Source of the DNA: M3007 sp031398055
GTDB taxonomy: Bacteria > Bacteroidota > Bacteroidia > Chitinophagales > Saprospiraceae
DNA length: 64,000 bases
Assembly (NCBI GenBank): GCA_031398055.1
Contig: JANNMS010000240.1
Coordinates: 7,817 to 71,816, forward strand
Reading direction: 5' to 3'
Part shown: piece after piece, positions 43,996 to 52,355 of the stretch
How positions within the stretch are numbered: position 1 is the first letter of the stretch
Layout of the letters: each line of letters opens with the position of its first letter
The notes under the pieces: generated by a model
Database searches by the model: none
The model's input: the letters and a program-made list of their open reading frames with translations, nothing else
Told to the model about the DNA's origin: nothing
Made by a program: the position numbers and the translations under genes

Positions 43996-44409
43996 ATGAA
44001 ATATCTCATTTTCTATCTACTTTTTCTTCATTTTATCTGCCCTGCTCAGGGTAACCTGCAATTTAATCAGGTACGTTTTATGACTTATCAGACTTCCGGT
44101 GTTCAAGATCAATCATTCACTCTTGATGTTCCCGCGGGAAAAACTCTTAAAATAGAAAGTGCTGGCATCAATGGCAATAGCGCAAATTTGTCAAAGAGGA
44201 TGTTTTTACTACTAAACGGTGTCATAATCGCTGGAGGATTAGTACCAGAAGATTCGTTCAACAGTACTGACAATGAATTTGCTTATTACCCTATCCATTT
44301 TCCGATATGGCTACCAGCAGGTGCATTTACAATTAAAATACCTTCCAATAGTAACTCTTCCCCTATGACAGCATTTATTTCAGGCATAGAGTTCAATATC
44401 GTCCCTTGA
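43996..44409 (+). CDS. Small secreted protein of unknown function
   Basis: 137 residues from the ATG at 43996. Signal peptide MKYLIFYLLFLHFICPAQG. The mature part is beta-rich and hydrophilic (FMTYQTSGVQDQSFTLDVPA, GKTLKIESAGINGNSANLSK, WLPAGAFTIKIPSNSNSS), resembling the small sandwich domains that report-type surface proteins carry. No family is recognised. Base use is more A/T-rich than in its neighbours, which may mark separate acquisition. The position just after a truncated-looking fibre gene suggests it supplies that fibre's missing end or accompanies it. Confidence 0.55.
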   Translation: MKYLIFYLLFLHFICPAQGNLQFNQVRFMTYQTSGVQDQSFTLDVPAGKTLKIESAGINGNSANLSKRMFLLLNGVIIAGGLVPEDSFNSTDNEFAYYPIHFPIWLPAGAFTIKIPSNSNSSPMTAFISGIEFNIVP

Positions 44410-44455
44410 TATTCAAAACCCACGCAACCTTAATTTTTTATCAAAAACCACCGCC

Positions 44456-45004
44456 ATGCGCACCTTTTCCAACTTCTGCTTTTGCTTTTTTTGCCATTTT
44501 TTAATTTTAAAAAATGGCCTGCTCACAGCCCAATCCCTCGCCCCCACTCTGCTCACCCCCGCCGGAAACCTCGAAACGGGCAGCGACGGCAGCATCAGTT
44601 GGAGCCTCGGCGAAATTGCCGTGCTGCACGAAACCGCCGCCGATGGCAAATGGCTGACCCAAGGTTTTCAGCAGCCCGATTCGGCGCGGATGGACACCTC
44701 GACGATGGTCAAAACGACGAGCAAAGTGCTCACGCCGAACGGCTCGATGGGGCAAAACGACGATTTCGAGCCACTTTTGGATGCGTCCATCGCCGATTTT
44801 CAGTCCGCCGAACTGCAAGTTTTCAACCGCTGGGGCGAGCGCGTGCATTTTGAAAACAGCGCGTCACCGAGGTGGGACGGCAAATCTCCGGGCGGCACGG
44901 TATTTCCCGAGGGCGCGTATTTCTACGTTTTGACCGTGACGAAAACCGACGGCTCGAAATATGTCCATGAAAAAGGGGCATTGAATATTTTGTGGGCGCA
45001 TTGA
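44456..45004 (+). CDS. Minimal T9SS type B CTD protein
   Basis: 182 residues. Signal peptide (about 1-25). Residues 30-75 (SDGSISWSLGEIAVLHETAA, KWLTQGFQQP) are the small domain seen at the start of the dockerin-like protein at 3392. Residues about 85-180 are a complete type B CTD (KVLTPNGSMGQNDDFEPLL, AELQVFNRWGERVHFENSAS, FPEGAYFYVLTV, ALNILW). There is no adhesive part, so this is almost a bare sorting domain. It may cap or carry the fibre-like proteins encoded just upstream to the surface. A terminator follows. Confidence 0.8.
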   Translation: MRTFSNFCFCFFCHFLILKNGLLTAQSLAPTLLTPAGNLETGSDGSISWSLGEIAVLHETAADGKWLTQGFQQPDSARMDTSTMVKTTSKVLTPNGSMGQNDDFEPLLDASIADFQSAELQVFNRWGERVHFENSASPRWDGKSPGGTVFPEGAYFYVLTVTKTDGSKYVHEKGALNILWAH

Positions 45005-45031
45005 CAAACCTCTGCGAGGTTTTTGAAAATC

Positions 45032-45068
45032 AAAAAAGCGGTGTCTGGACAACGGGCACCGCTTTTTT
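45032..45068 (+). terminator. Intrinsic terminator after the CTD protein gene
   Basis: AAAAAAGCGGTG (45032-45043) pairs with CACCGCTTTTTT (45057-45068) and is followed by more T. A smaller hairpin ACCTC-TGC-GAGGT with T4 precedes it at 45008-45024. Confidence 0.85.
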
Positions 45069-45150
45069 TATGAAAAATTTTTCGACCTAACTTTTTGAAA
45101 ATCAATGACTTGAAACTGGTTTGAAATTTTTTCAAAAAAACCTTTCCAAA

Positions 45151-45214
45151 AAGTGAGTACCGCCGCCCCAGCCTTTCTACTAACAGATGTAAGCACGAAA
45201 AACAGTGCTTCACG
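45151..45214 (+). promoter_or_regulatory. Conserved leader element before the 45 kb family pair
   Basis: The block contains GTACCgCCGCC, then TTTCTACtAACAG, then a small hairpin AAGCAC-GAAAAACA-GTGCTT. The same text recurs at 62804-62868, and its first half recurs in both arms of the inverted repeat at 28 kb. It ends about 50 bp before the ATG at 45264. It may be a 5' UTR control element or a dispersed repeat. Confidence 0.6.
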
Positions 45215-45263
45215 AAAAAAAGTCAATCACAATCAAATCTTTCACATCCAAAAATTTCAAGTC

Positions 45264-45725
45264 ATGGTAAAGTTTTTCTCGTCTCTCGCTACTCTTTTTT
45301 GCTTCGCAGCCACTGTCAGTTTTGCTGCTCCTGCTCAAAACTCTGCAAAAATTCCGGTCATCCTCCGCGCTGGCACTTCGGTTTTCTTCGAACTCACGGA
45401 CGAATTTGACGCTTCGGAAGTCTCGGTCGGTAACGCCATCAATTTCACCGTCCGCCGCGACGTGACGGTCAACGGAAAAGTCCTCATCGCAGCAGGCGCA
45501 CCGGCGACCGGCATGATCAAGAAAGTGAAAAAATCCTGCGGCGGCAACTGCTCCGAAATCACGGTGGTCGTCGAAACGGTGCAGGCAGTGGATGGCCAAA
45601 CGGTTTTCCTGAACAGCATCCCGCACAAATTCGAGGCTCCCTGCTGCGACGGTTCCGAGGCCAAAGCCAACATCGGCACTTTGTTCACGACCAACGTCCG
45701 CAACGACAAAACAATCAACGGGTAG
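45264..45725 (+). CDS. Secreted family protein, 45 kb locus, first gene (Cys-rich type)
   Basis: 153 residues from the ATG at 45264; the frame upstream runs through the conserved leader and is rejected. Signal peptide LATLFCFAATVSFAAPA. Core: ILRAGTSVFFELTDEFDASE, VGNAINFTVRRDVTVNGKVL, AAGAPATGMIKKVKKSCGGN, then VQAVDGQTVFLN. Four mature Cys (CGGNC, APCCDG) probably form disulfides or bind metal. Nearest relative in the window is the 62915 product, almost colinear and with the same CG-N-C and APCCDG motifs. Function unknown. Confidence 0.7.
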   Translation: MVKFFSSLATLFCFAATVSFAAPAQNSAKIPVILRAGTSVFFELTDEFDASEVSVGNAINFTVRRDVTVNGKVLIAAGAPATGMIKKVKKSCGGNCSEITVVVETVQAVDGQTVFLNSIPHKFEAPCCDGSEAKANIGTLFTTNVRNDKTING

Positions 45726-45727
45726 AA

Positions 45728-45760
45728 TTACGAATTAAAAATTAGGAATTACGAATTGTA
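45728..45760. repeat. GAATTACGAATT-type short direct repeat
   Basis: The GAATTACGAATT text occurs twice, separated by a variant (AAAAATTAGG). It lies just after the stop of the first family gene, and it is low-complexity DNA with no other visible role. Confidence 0.6.
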
Positions 45761-45829
45761 GAACCCCAAAAAACCACCTTTCTCAAATTATAAAAAAATC
45801 ATTTCATCATCTTTCAAAAATTTTAAACA

Positions 45830-46279
45830 ATGAAATCTCTTTTCAATACCGCACTTTTTATCCTCCTCCAAACTGCTTTTGCTTTCGCAAATAACGCCCC
45901 AACCAAAAATGTGGATCTGCCCTCCGGCACTTTGGTCATCCTCGAACTGAACGAAAAAATCTCCACCTCGCAGGCCACAATCGGCAAAATGTTGCAAATG
46001 CGCGTCCGCACAAACGTCGTGGTGAATGGCGAAGTGGTCATCCGCACCGGCTGCCAAGCCATCGGACGGGTGAAAAACATCTCGAAAGGCGGGTACTCCA
46101 CGGCAGAAAGCATCACCATCGAACTGTTTTACGTGATGTCGGTGGACGGCCAGCAAATCGCACTGAATGGCAACGAACAGACCATCGAAGCAACGATGAC
46201 CAACGAACCGGCAATCGCACAAATCAACACCCTGATCACTGCCCAAGTGATGAACAATGAAGAAATTGATGTGAAATGA
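45830..46279 (+). CDS. Secreted family protein, 45 kb locus, second gene
   Basis: 149 residues. Signal peptide MKSLFNTALFILLQTAFAFA. Core: LPSGTLVILELNEKISTSQA, GKMLQMRVRTNVVVNGEVVI, GCQAIGRVKNISKGGYSTAE, then MSVDGQQIALNGNEQTIEA. It is the partner type seen again at 63437 (ALNGNEQT and PLNGNEQT are near-identical). One Cys in the mature part. It is followed by a strong terminator, so the pair 45264-46279 probably forms one transcript. Function unknown. Confidence 0.7.
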   Translation: MKSLFNTALFILLQTAFAFANNAPTKNVDLPSGTLVILELNEKISTSQATIGKMLQMRVRTNVVVNGEVVIRTGCQAIGRVKNISKGGYSTAESITIELFYVMSVDGQQIALNGNEQTIEATMTNEPAIAQINTLITAQVMNNEEIDVK

Positions 46280-46314
46280 TTTTTCTTAACCGTGAAATAA
46301 CGGGTGTTTCCCAG

Positions 46315-46346
46315 CCTGCTCCGATTCGTTTCGGGGCAGGTTTTTT
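46315..46346 (+). terminator. Intrinsic terminator after the 45 kb family pair
   Basis: CCTGCTCCGA (46315-46324) pairs with TCGGGGCAGG (46331-46340) with one wobble pair and is followed by T6. It ends the family operon and touches the toxin-antitoxin promoter. Confidence 0.8.
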
Positions 46347-46376
46347 GGGCAAATGGGGGAAGAAGATGTATTTTTG
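46344..46376 (+). promoter_or_regulatory. Bacteroidota-type promoter of the 46.4 kb toxin-antitoxin pair
   Basis: TATTTTTG (46369-46376) matches TAnnTTTG. TTTG at 46344-46347 lies 21 bp upstream as the -33 element. The antitoxin ATG is 21 bp after the box. Confidence 0.65.
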
Positions 46377-46396
46377 TCACTCAAAATCAATTAGTT

Positions 46397-46648
46397 ATGA
46401 CTGCCACAGCACAAAATACCATTTCTGCCGCCCCTTTTTCCAATGTTCAATTGGAAATACTGAAAACATTCTCTTTTCAGTTGGAAGACGAGCAGTTGCT
46501 TCGACTTCGAAAAATGTTGGCTACGTTTTTTGCCCAAATTGCCATCGAAGAAGCCAACAAAACTTGGGATAAAAAAGGTTGGACAGACGAGACTGCTGCA
46601 AAAATGATGGAAACGAAAATGCGGAAACGTCGTACCCAAAAAATTTGA
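46397..46648 (+). CDS. Antitoxin of PIN toxin-antitoxin pair
   Basis: 83 residues from the ATG at 46397. Mostly helical: FSNVQLEILKTFSFQLEDEQ, LLRLRKMLATFFAQIAIEEA, then a basic tail (KMMETKMRKRRTQKI). The layout matches small antitoxins that precede COG1569-type PIN toxins in Bacteroidota. The toxin gene begins 4 bp after the stop, and a clear promoter precedes this gene, so the pair looks intact. Confidence 0.75.
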   Translation: MTATAQNTISAAPFSNVQLEILKTFSFQLEDEQLLRLRKMLATFFAQIAIEEANKTWDKKGWTDETAAKMMETKMRKRRTQKI

Positions 46649-46652
46649 GGCA

Positions 46653-47063
46653 ATGGAAAGGATTGTTCTCGACACCAATATTTTGCTGGTTTGCATCTCC
46701 AACCGTTCGAAAACGCACTGGGTTTTTCAATCACTTCTCGAAGGAAAATACACCCTTTGCGTCTCGACCGATAATATGCTGGACGAGTATGCCGAAATCA
46801 TCGAACGCCACATCAGCCCGCTTGCCAGCGAAGCAGTTTTGGGGGTTTTGATGAACCTGCCGAACCTCGAGCGCATCCACACCTATTTTCGTTTCAATCT
46901 GTTGGACGACCCCGACGACAATAAATTTGTGGACTGCGCAATTGCTTCAAATGCCCGGTTCATCGTCAGCCACGGCCGAGATTTTAGAAAATTGCGGGAA
47001 ACCAAGTTCCTGTCGGTGAAAGTTATTTCTGCCGACGATTTCCGAAAGATATTGGACGTTTGA
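46653..47063 (+). CDS. PIN-domain toxin (COG1569-like RNase)
   Basis: 136 residues. MERIVLDTNILLVCISNRSK carries the first PIN-domain Asp; STDNMLDEYAEIIERHIS carries the middle acidic residues; LDDPDDNKFVDCAIASNARF and IVSHGRDFRKL carry the remaining acidic sites. This is the family annotated as 'putative toxin-antitoxin system toxin, PIN family', an Mg-dependent RNase. It follows its antitoxin by 4 bp. Confidence 0.88.
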   Translation: MERIVLDTNILLVCISNRSKTHWVFQSLLEGKYTLCVSTDNMLDEYAEIIERHISPLASEAVLGVLMNLPNLERIHTYFRFNLLDDPDDNKFVDCAIASNARFIVSHGRDFRKLRETKFLSVKVISADDFRKILDV

Positions 47064-47432
47064 AAAAAACACCCCCAAACCACCCAAAAACAGGCGCAAC
47101 CCTGTTTCTGAAACACCAATCTTTTCACCGCGCCGGAGCGGCCTGACGTGCCTGACCAGCGCAAAAACCATGCTTTTTTGCCATGGATATTCCTGCTGCC
47201 CGACCTGCGCCGAGGTATTCGGTTTCCTTTTTTGCTTTGGTGGGCATAGGATATCAATCCTATTTCTAAAAAGTATTGTTGTGGATTTTTATTAGATTTT
47301 TTTTACTTTTGTCTGCCTGTACTGAAGGCAACCTTCGGCACGGTTTCAAAAACTCCATTCCAGATTGAAAATAACCAGATGATGCTTATCGGCTGAACAC
47401 CCATTTTTTATTAAAACCACCTTTTTCCCATC
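47064..47432. other. Intergenic region before the LRR adhesin: terminator-like hairpins and a TACTTTTG box
   Basis: No convincing gene is seen. AAACAGG (47088-47094) and CCTGTTT (47101-47107) make a hairpin after the toxin gene. ATAGGAT-ATCA-ATCCTAT (47246-47263) is a second palindrome. TACTTTTG (47304-47311), inside TTTTTTTACTTTTGTC, matches a -7 box and repeats the text before the adhesin at 35744. A short stem CTGAAGG/CCTTCGG follows it. Confidence 0.55.
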
Positions 47433-50400
47433 ATGAAAAATGCCTCCCACCTTCCATCTCCGAAACCTTTCCTTTTTGCTTTGCTGCTTTCTTTTTTGAT
47501 GCTTGCGCCCGGAGAGGGGCGAGGGCAGTGTACACCTGCGCAGCGGCAATTAGATTCTTTGCAATTGGTCGTATTTTACATTGCTACCAACGGAACCGGG
47601 TGGAACAATGATGACAATTGGCTTTCAGCCCTCCCTATTGAGAATTGGAATGGAATCGGTACTGATCAAGGCTGCGTTTACATTATTGACCTTTCAGGTA
47701 ATAATCTTACAGACACATTGCCCAATTTCTATCTCCCTAATCTGAATTACCTCGACCTCTCCGGCAATCAATTGAGCGGCAACATCCCCAATTTCAATCT
47801 CCCTAATCTGGATCATCTCTACCTCAACAACAACGATTTGAGCGGCAGTATTCCAATTTTTAACTTTCTTAATTTGACAACCTGCAATCTTTACTCAAAT
47901 CAATTGAGCGGCAATATTCCAAATTTTAATATGCCCAATTTGATAGACTTCTACCTCCATACCAACCAGTTGAGCGGTTGTTATCCCGCAAATTCTTTCT
48001 GCGGAACAAATTACGACTTCACTAACAACCCCCTACTCCCCTGGGAAGGTGACTACTCCCAATACTGCAACGGCGAACCCCAAATCGGTAGCCCCTGCGA
48101 CAACACCGACACCCCCGGCAGCGATGAAATTCTCTCTGACTGCACCTGCGGCACACCCATCTGCACCCATCCCGACAAGCCTGCACTGATGGAACTTTAC
48201 TACGATACCCAAGGATGGAACTGGGCAAACAAATGGACGGACACAACGAGTTGCGATGTGTGCAGTTGGTATGGGGTGACTTGTAATGCAAGTGATAGGG
48301 TTATTATATTGAACCTTAATAACAATAATTTAGTAGGCAGCCTCCCCTACCTCGACCTGTTCAATTTACAAGCCCTCGTACTTTCAAGCAACCAGTTGGA
48401 CGGTAATATCCCCAATTTTACCCTGCCCAATTTGATAAGCCTTAACCTCGAATTCAACCTGTTGGACGGCAACATCCCAAATTTCACCCTGCCTAATTTG
48501 GTATATCTTTACCTCTTCAACAACATGTTGGACGGCAACATCCCAAATTTTACCCTGCTCAATTTGGAGGGGCTCAACCTCGACCACAACCAGTTGGACG
48601 GCAATATTCCCAATTTTAATAATCTGCCTAATTTGTTTTCACTTTGGCTTCACAACAACCAGTTGAGCGGCAACATCCCCAATTTCAATCTGCCTAATTT
48701 GCAAGGCCTCAGACTCAATAACAACCAGTTAAGCGGTTGCTACCCTACGAATTCTTTCTGTGGAATAGGCTATTACGATTTTATGAACAACCCTCTCCTC
48801 CCTTGGGAAGGCGACTACTCCCACTTCTGCAACGGCGAACCCCAAATCACTGCATTCTGCGATAACCCCGACACTCCCGGCAGCGATGTAATCCAATCAG
48901 ATTGCACCTGCGGCGAACCCTGCCAACCCTTCGATGCCTCCCTTTCCTCCGACCAAACCATCTGCCCCAACCAATCCGCCACCCTCACTTTCAACTTCTC
49001 CGCAGGCACATCCAACTACGATGTAATATACAACGATGGCAGCACGAACATCACGCTCAACAGCATCCCAAACGGCCACACAATCAATGTAAACCCCTCT
49101 TCCACAACCACTTACACCATCATCAGTGCCACCGATGCCGACGGCTGCGATGCCACCATCGGCAGTGGCGCGACCATTACCGTAGCACCCAAACCCGCGC
49201 CCAATGCCATCACCACCACCACTTCCCCACTTTGCGCGGGCGCAGACATCGAACTCACCGAAACCACCGGACAACCCAGCGACCTATTCGATTGGAGCAA
49301 CGGGGCAACTACGCAAACCATCACTTTGAGCGGTTTGGCGGCTGGAAATCACACCTACACCGTCACCGTGACCAACTCCGACGGCTGCACAGGCACGGAC
49401 AATGTCAGTTTCACGGTTTTACCAAAGCCAGATATTGCTGCAACCATCGCCCCGCCCGCCGACGACACGCCCTGCGAAGGTTCGAGCCTAACTTTCGTAG
49501 CCAACAGCACGCCTACTTTGAACAACTGGCAGTGGTTCGACCCCAACGGAAACCCGCTCGGCAATGCTTCCACACAAAATTTGAACAATATTCAGCAGGG
49601 AGAAGAAGGTTTTTACTCGGTCATCGGCACCGCTGCGAACGGCTGCCCGGACACGGCGACGGTGGAAATTGAGGATGTTTTCGCCCTGCCCGATGCCGAA
49701 ATCGAACCCATCAACCCCAGCGGAAACCCCAATTTTTGCGAAAACGACGACCTCGAACTCGCCGACCTCGGCTGCCCAAACTGCGACGTTTGGGAATGGC
49801 GCAGAAACAATGTCATCATTGGCAACGGCGAAAATATCACCGTCAGCCCAGCGGAAAGCGGCATTTACACCCTCAAAGTCACCGACCTAAACCAGTGCGC
49901 CGCCACCGACCAAATCCAAATCACCGTCCACGCCTTGCCGACACCCACTGCCGGAAACAATTCTCCAATTTGCGAAGGATTGACCCTGCAACTTTCCGGC
50001 TCGTCTTGCAATGGTTGCGAATGGCTTTGGCAATCGCCCGACGGCAGCCAATTTGCGGAGCAAAACCCTGAATTTTTGGAAGTCCCCGAAGCGGCGAACG
50101 GCACGTTTTTCATCACCGTCACCGATGCAAACCAATGCACCGCCGAAACCGAAACCGAAGTGGAAATTTTCAAAAAACCCGAACTTTCCCCCGCTGCTTT
50201 TCAAACTCCCGCTTGCGAAGGCGATGATATTTCGCTCGAAGCCAACAGCGACGGTGCTGAATTTTTATGGCGCGACCCAGCCGGAAATTGGCTTTCCGAC
50301 GAGGACAACTATTTGCTCGAAAATGTCACTTTGGGCATGGCGGGTTTTTACAAAATAACAGCCACTTCCGATCCCGATGAAAACTGCTCGATTACTGATT

Positions 50401-52355
50401 CCATTTTGATTGAAATCAACCAAAAACCAAACATCGTTGCCACTTGGAACAATCCAATTTGTCCCGGCGACTCCCTGAAATTAAAAGCAATTATTTCAGG
50501 CAATTACAATCCCAATAGCCTTACATGGACTGGCCCCGGCAATTGGACAGTCGTTGGATTTGAAGAAACCTTCCGTTTTCCTGCCGTACCGGGTACTTAT
50601 ATTGTCTCGGTAACTGATGATGCCGGTGGTTTTTGCACCGCTGCGGACACCATCACCGTCGCAGTCGGCAACGGCTCGGTGGCCAACATTTCCGCCCCGC
50701 CGGGAGTCTGCACCGGCGAAAACCTTTTGTTGTCAACCAGCGGCGGGCAAAGTTTTCAGTGGATTGGGCCCAATTTTATGTCCACCGCACAAAATCCAGT
50801 CGTCGCAAACCCAATCGCTGGAGTTTACGCCGTGACCGTCACCGGCGCGGGCGGCTGCACCAGCACCGCTTCGGCAACCGTCGCCGTGTGGCCAAAACCC
50901 AGCCTCTCCAACCCACAAACAACCAATGTTTTATGCTTTGGCGAAGCCACCGGCGCGGCCAGCATTACCGCCAGCGGCGGCACACCAAACTACATTTTTT
51001 TGTGGTCGGGCGGCGCGATCGGCAACGATTCGATGGTCAATAATTTACCGGCAGGCAGTTACACCGTCAGCGTTTCGGACGGAAATGGATGCACCGCAAC
51101 CTTCGCCAATTCATTGATTGTCAACCAACCAACGGCACTTTTGCTTTCCACCATGCAGCAAAACCCCGCCCCGAACGGCTCGGCGACCGTCCAAATCGGC
51201 GGCGGCGTTGCGCCCTTTTCAATCAATTGGAATCCCGGAAATGACAGTTTGACCAATCTGCCCGCCGGAGATACCACCATTTCCAGCCTGTCGGCAAATA
51301 ATTACACCCTCGTTTTGACCGACGCGAACGGCTGCACGGCCACCACCACTTTTGTAATTTCGGGAAATCCGCCGCCCGGCTGCACCCTCGCCGGGGCGAG
51401 TTTTTTAACAAAAAAACCAAGTTGCGCGGGCGTTTCGGACGGCGAATTGACTTTGAATTTTTCCGGCGGAGCCGCGCCGTTCAATTTCAACTGGGCTGCC
51501 CCGCCCACTGCCCAACTCCCCCTTCAGGGGGTCGGGGGGGCGGTTTTTCAAAACCTGCCTGCCGGAAATTATACCGTGATCATCACCGACGCGAACAATT
51601 GCACGGCCACCGCGACCACGAACATTGCCGATGGAAACGCGCCCACGACCCCCATTTTCGATGCGCCGTTGCCGCTTTGCCAATTCGTCGCGCCGCCCGT
51701 TTTGCCCGATACTTCAAATAATAATTTCTCTGGAAATTGGTCGCCAGCAAACATCAGCACGGCGGCGGCGGGAGTTTTTACCTTTAATTTTTTGCCAAAT
51801 CCCGGGCAGTGCGCCGCGCCGACGACTTTGCAAATCACAGTTTCCGCGCCCGAAATCCCCGTTTTCGATGCCCTGCCGACGCTTTGCCAAAACGCCGCGC
51901 CGCCCGTTTTACCCGATACTTCAAATAATAATTTCACCGGAAATTGGTCGCCAGCGACAATCAGCACGGCGGTGGCCGGGGATTTTACCTTTAATTTTTT
52001 GCCAAATCCCGGGCAGTGCGCGAGCGACACGACTTTGCAAATCACGGTCAACGAACTGCCCGATGCAAGCATCCAAACACCCTTGCCGCAAATCACATGC
52101 TCGATGCCGACCGTGATTTTGGATGGATTTTCGACCGCGCCGAACGCCGATTTTTCGTGGTCGGGCGCGGGCGGTTTTACTCGACCGTCCAAAATCCGAC
52201 GGTCGGCGAGGCCGGAAATTATCAACTCATGGTCACCGACGCGAACGGCTGCACGGCTCTCGCCGCCGCGGTTGTCGAAAAAAGTGCCGATGTGCCGGAT
52301 GTGCAAATCGCCCTGCCACCGGGCGGGACGCGGCTCGATTGCAAAACTCCGGTAG
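47433..52355 (+). CDS. Giant LRR adhesin, N-terminal part of a frameshifted gene
   Basis: 1640 codons up to a stop reached out of frame. Signal region at 1-36. The first LRR block has LSGNIPNFNLPNLDHLYLNN units. A second cap (LMELYYDTQGWNWANKWTDT) and a second LRR block with near-identical 21-residue units (LDGNIPNFTLPNLISLNLEF) follow. Both blocks end in NPLLPWEGDYS and a Cys-rich linker (SDCTCG). Ig- and SprB-like repeats (LAAGNHTYTVTVTNSDGCTG, LPAGSYTVSVSDGNGCTA) fill the rest. The true protein continues in the next frame after 52178: past GAGGF the residues here (TRPSKIRRSARPEI) lose family character. The intact gene would span 47433-55684, about 2750 residues. Confidence 0.85.
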   Translation: MKNASHLPSPKPFLFALLLSFLMLAPGEGRGQCTPAQRQLDSLQLVVFYIATNGTGWNNDDNWLSALPIENWNGIGTDQGCVYIIDLSGNNLTDTLPNFYLPNLNYLDLSGNQLSGNIPNFNLPNLDHLYLNNNDLSGSIPIFNFLNLTTCNLYSNQLSGNIPNFNMPNLIDFYLHTNQLSGCYPANSFCGTNYDFTNNPLLPWEGDYSQYCNGEPQIGSPCDNTDTPGSDEILSDCTCGTPICTHPDKPALMELYYDTQGWNWANKWTDTTSCDVCSWYGVTCNASDRVIILNLNNNNLVGSLPYLDLFNLQALVLSSNQLDGNIPNFTLPNLISLNLEFNLLDGNIPNFTLPNLVYLYLFNNMLDGNIPNFTLLNLEGLNLDHNQLDGNIPNFNNLPNLFSLWLHNNQLSGNIPNFNLPNLQGLRLNNNQLSGCYPTNSFCGIGYYDFMNNPLLPWEGDYSHFCNGEPQITAFCDNPDTPGSDVIQSDCTCGEPCQPFDASLSSDQTICPNQSATLTFNFSAGTSNYDVIYNDGSTNITLNSIPNGHTINVNPSSTTTYTIISATDADGCDATIGSGATITVAPKPAPNAITTTTSPLCAGADIELTETTGQPSDLFDWSNGATTQTITLSGLAAGNHTYTVTVTNSDGCTGTDNVSFTVLPKPDIAATIAPPADDTPCEGSSLTFVANSTPTLNNWQWFDPNGNPLGNASTQNLNNIQQGEEGFYSVIGTAANGCPDTATVEIEDVFALPDAEIEPINPSGNPNFCENDDLELADLGCPNCDVWEWRRNNVIIGNGENITVSPAESGIYTLKVTDLNQCAATDQIQITVHALPTPTAGNNSPICEGLTLQLSGSSCNGCEWLWQSPDGSQFAEQNPEFLEVPEAANGTFFITVTDANQCTAETETEVEIFKKPELSPAAFQTPACEGDDISLEANSDGAEFLWRDPAGNWLSDEDNYLLENVTLGMAGFYKITATSDPDENCSITDSILIEINQKPNIVATWNNPICPGDSLKLKAIISGNYNPNSLTWTGPGNWTVVGFEETFRFPAVPGTYIVSVTDDAGGFCTAADTITVAVGNGSVANISAPPGVCTGENLLLSTSGGQSFQWIGPNFMSTAQNPVVANPIAGVYAVTVTGAGGCTSTASATVAVWPKPSLSNPQTTNVLCFGEATGAASITASGGTPNYIFLWSGGAIGNDSMVNNLPAGSYTVSVSDGNGCTATFANSLIVNQPTALLLSTMQQNPAPNGSATVQIGGGVAPFSINWNPGNDSLTNLPAGDTTISSLSANNYTLVLTDANGCTATTTFVISGNPPPGCTLAGASFLTKKPSCAGVSDGELTLNFSGGAAPFNFNWAAPPTAQLPLQGVGGAVFQNLPAGNYTVIITDANNCTATATTNIADGNAPTTPIFDAPLPLCQFVAPPVLPDTSNNNFSGNWSPANISTAAAGVFTFNFLPNPGQCAAPTTLQITVSAPEIPVFDALPTLCQNAAPPVLPDTSNNNFTGNWSPATISTAVAGDFTFNFLPNPGQCASDTTLQITVNELPDASIQTPLPQITCSMPTVILDGFSTAPNADFSWSGAGGFTRPSKIRRSARPEIINSWSPTRTAARLSPPRLSKKVPMCRMCKSPCHRAGRGSIAKLR
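51514..51541. repeat. CCCCCTTCAGGGGG palindrome with extra G run, in frame
   Basis: CCCCC-TTCA-GGGGG (51518-51531) is followed by GTCGGGGGGG. It interrupts a SprB repeat where paralogs have variable residues, adding PLQGVGG. Text of this type is, from memory, a dispersed repeat in several Bacteroidota genomes. Confidence 0.6.
51657..52070 (+). repeat. 207-bp tandem duplication in the LRR adhesin
   Basis: Two 69-codon units at 51657-51863 and 51864-52070 share PPVLPDTSNNNF-GNWSP and FTFNFLPNPGQCA. They differ at scattered sites. The frameshift lies about 105 bp downstream. Confidence 0.85.

Noticed and set aside
45153..45263. N-terminal extension of the family gene at 45264 (and the same at 62756-62914)
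   Set aside because: The extensions share peptide text only because the DNA leader is conserved; signal peptides begin at the internal ATGs.
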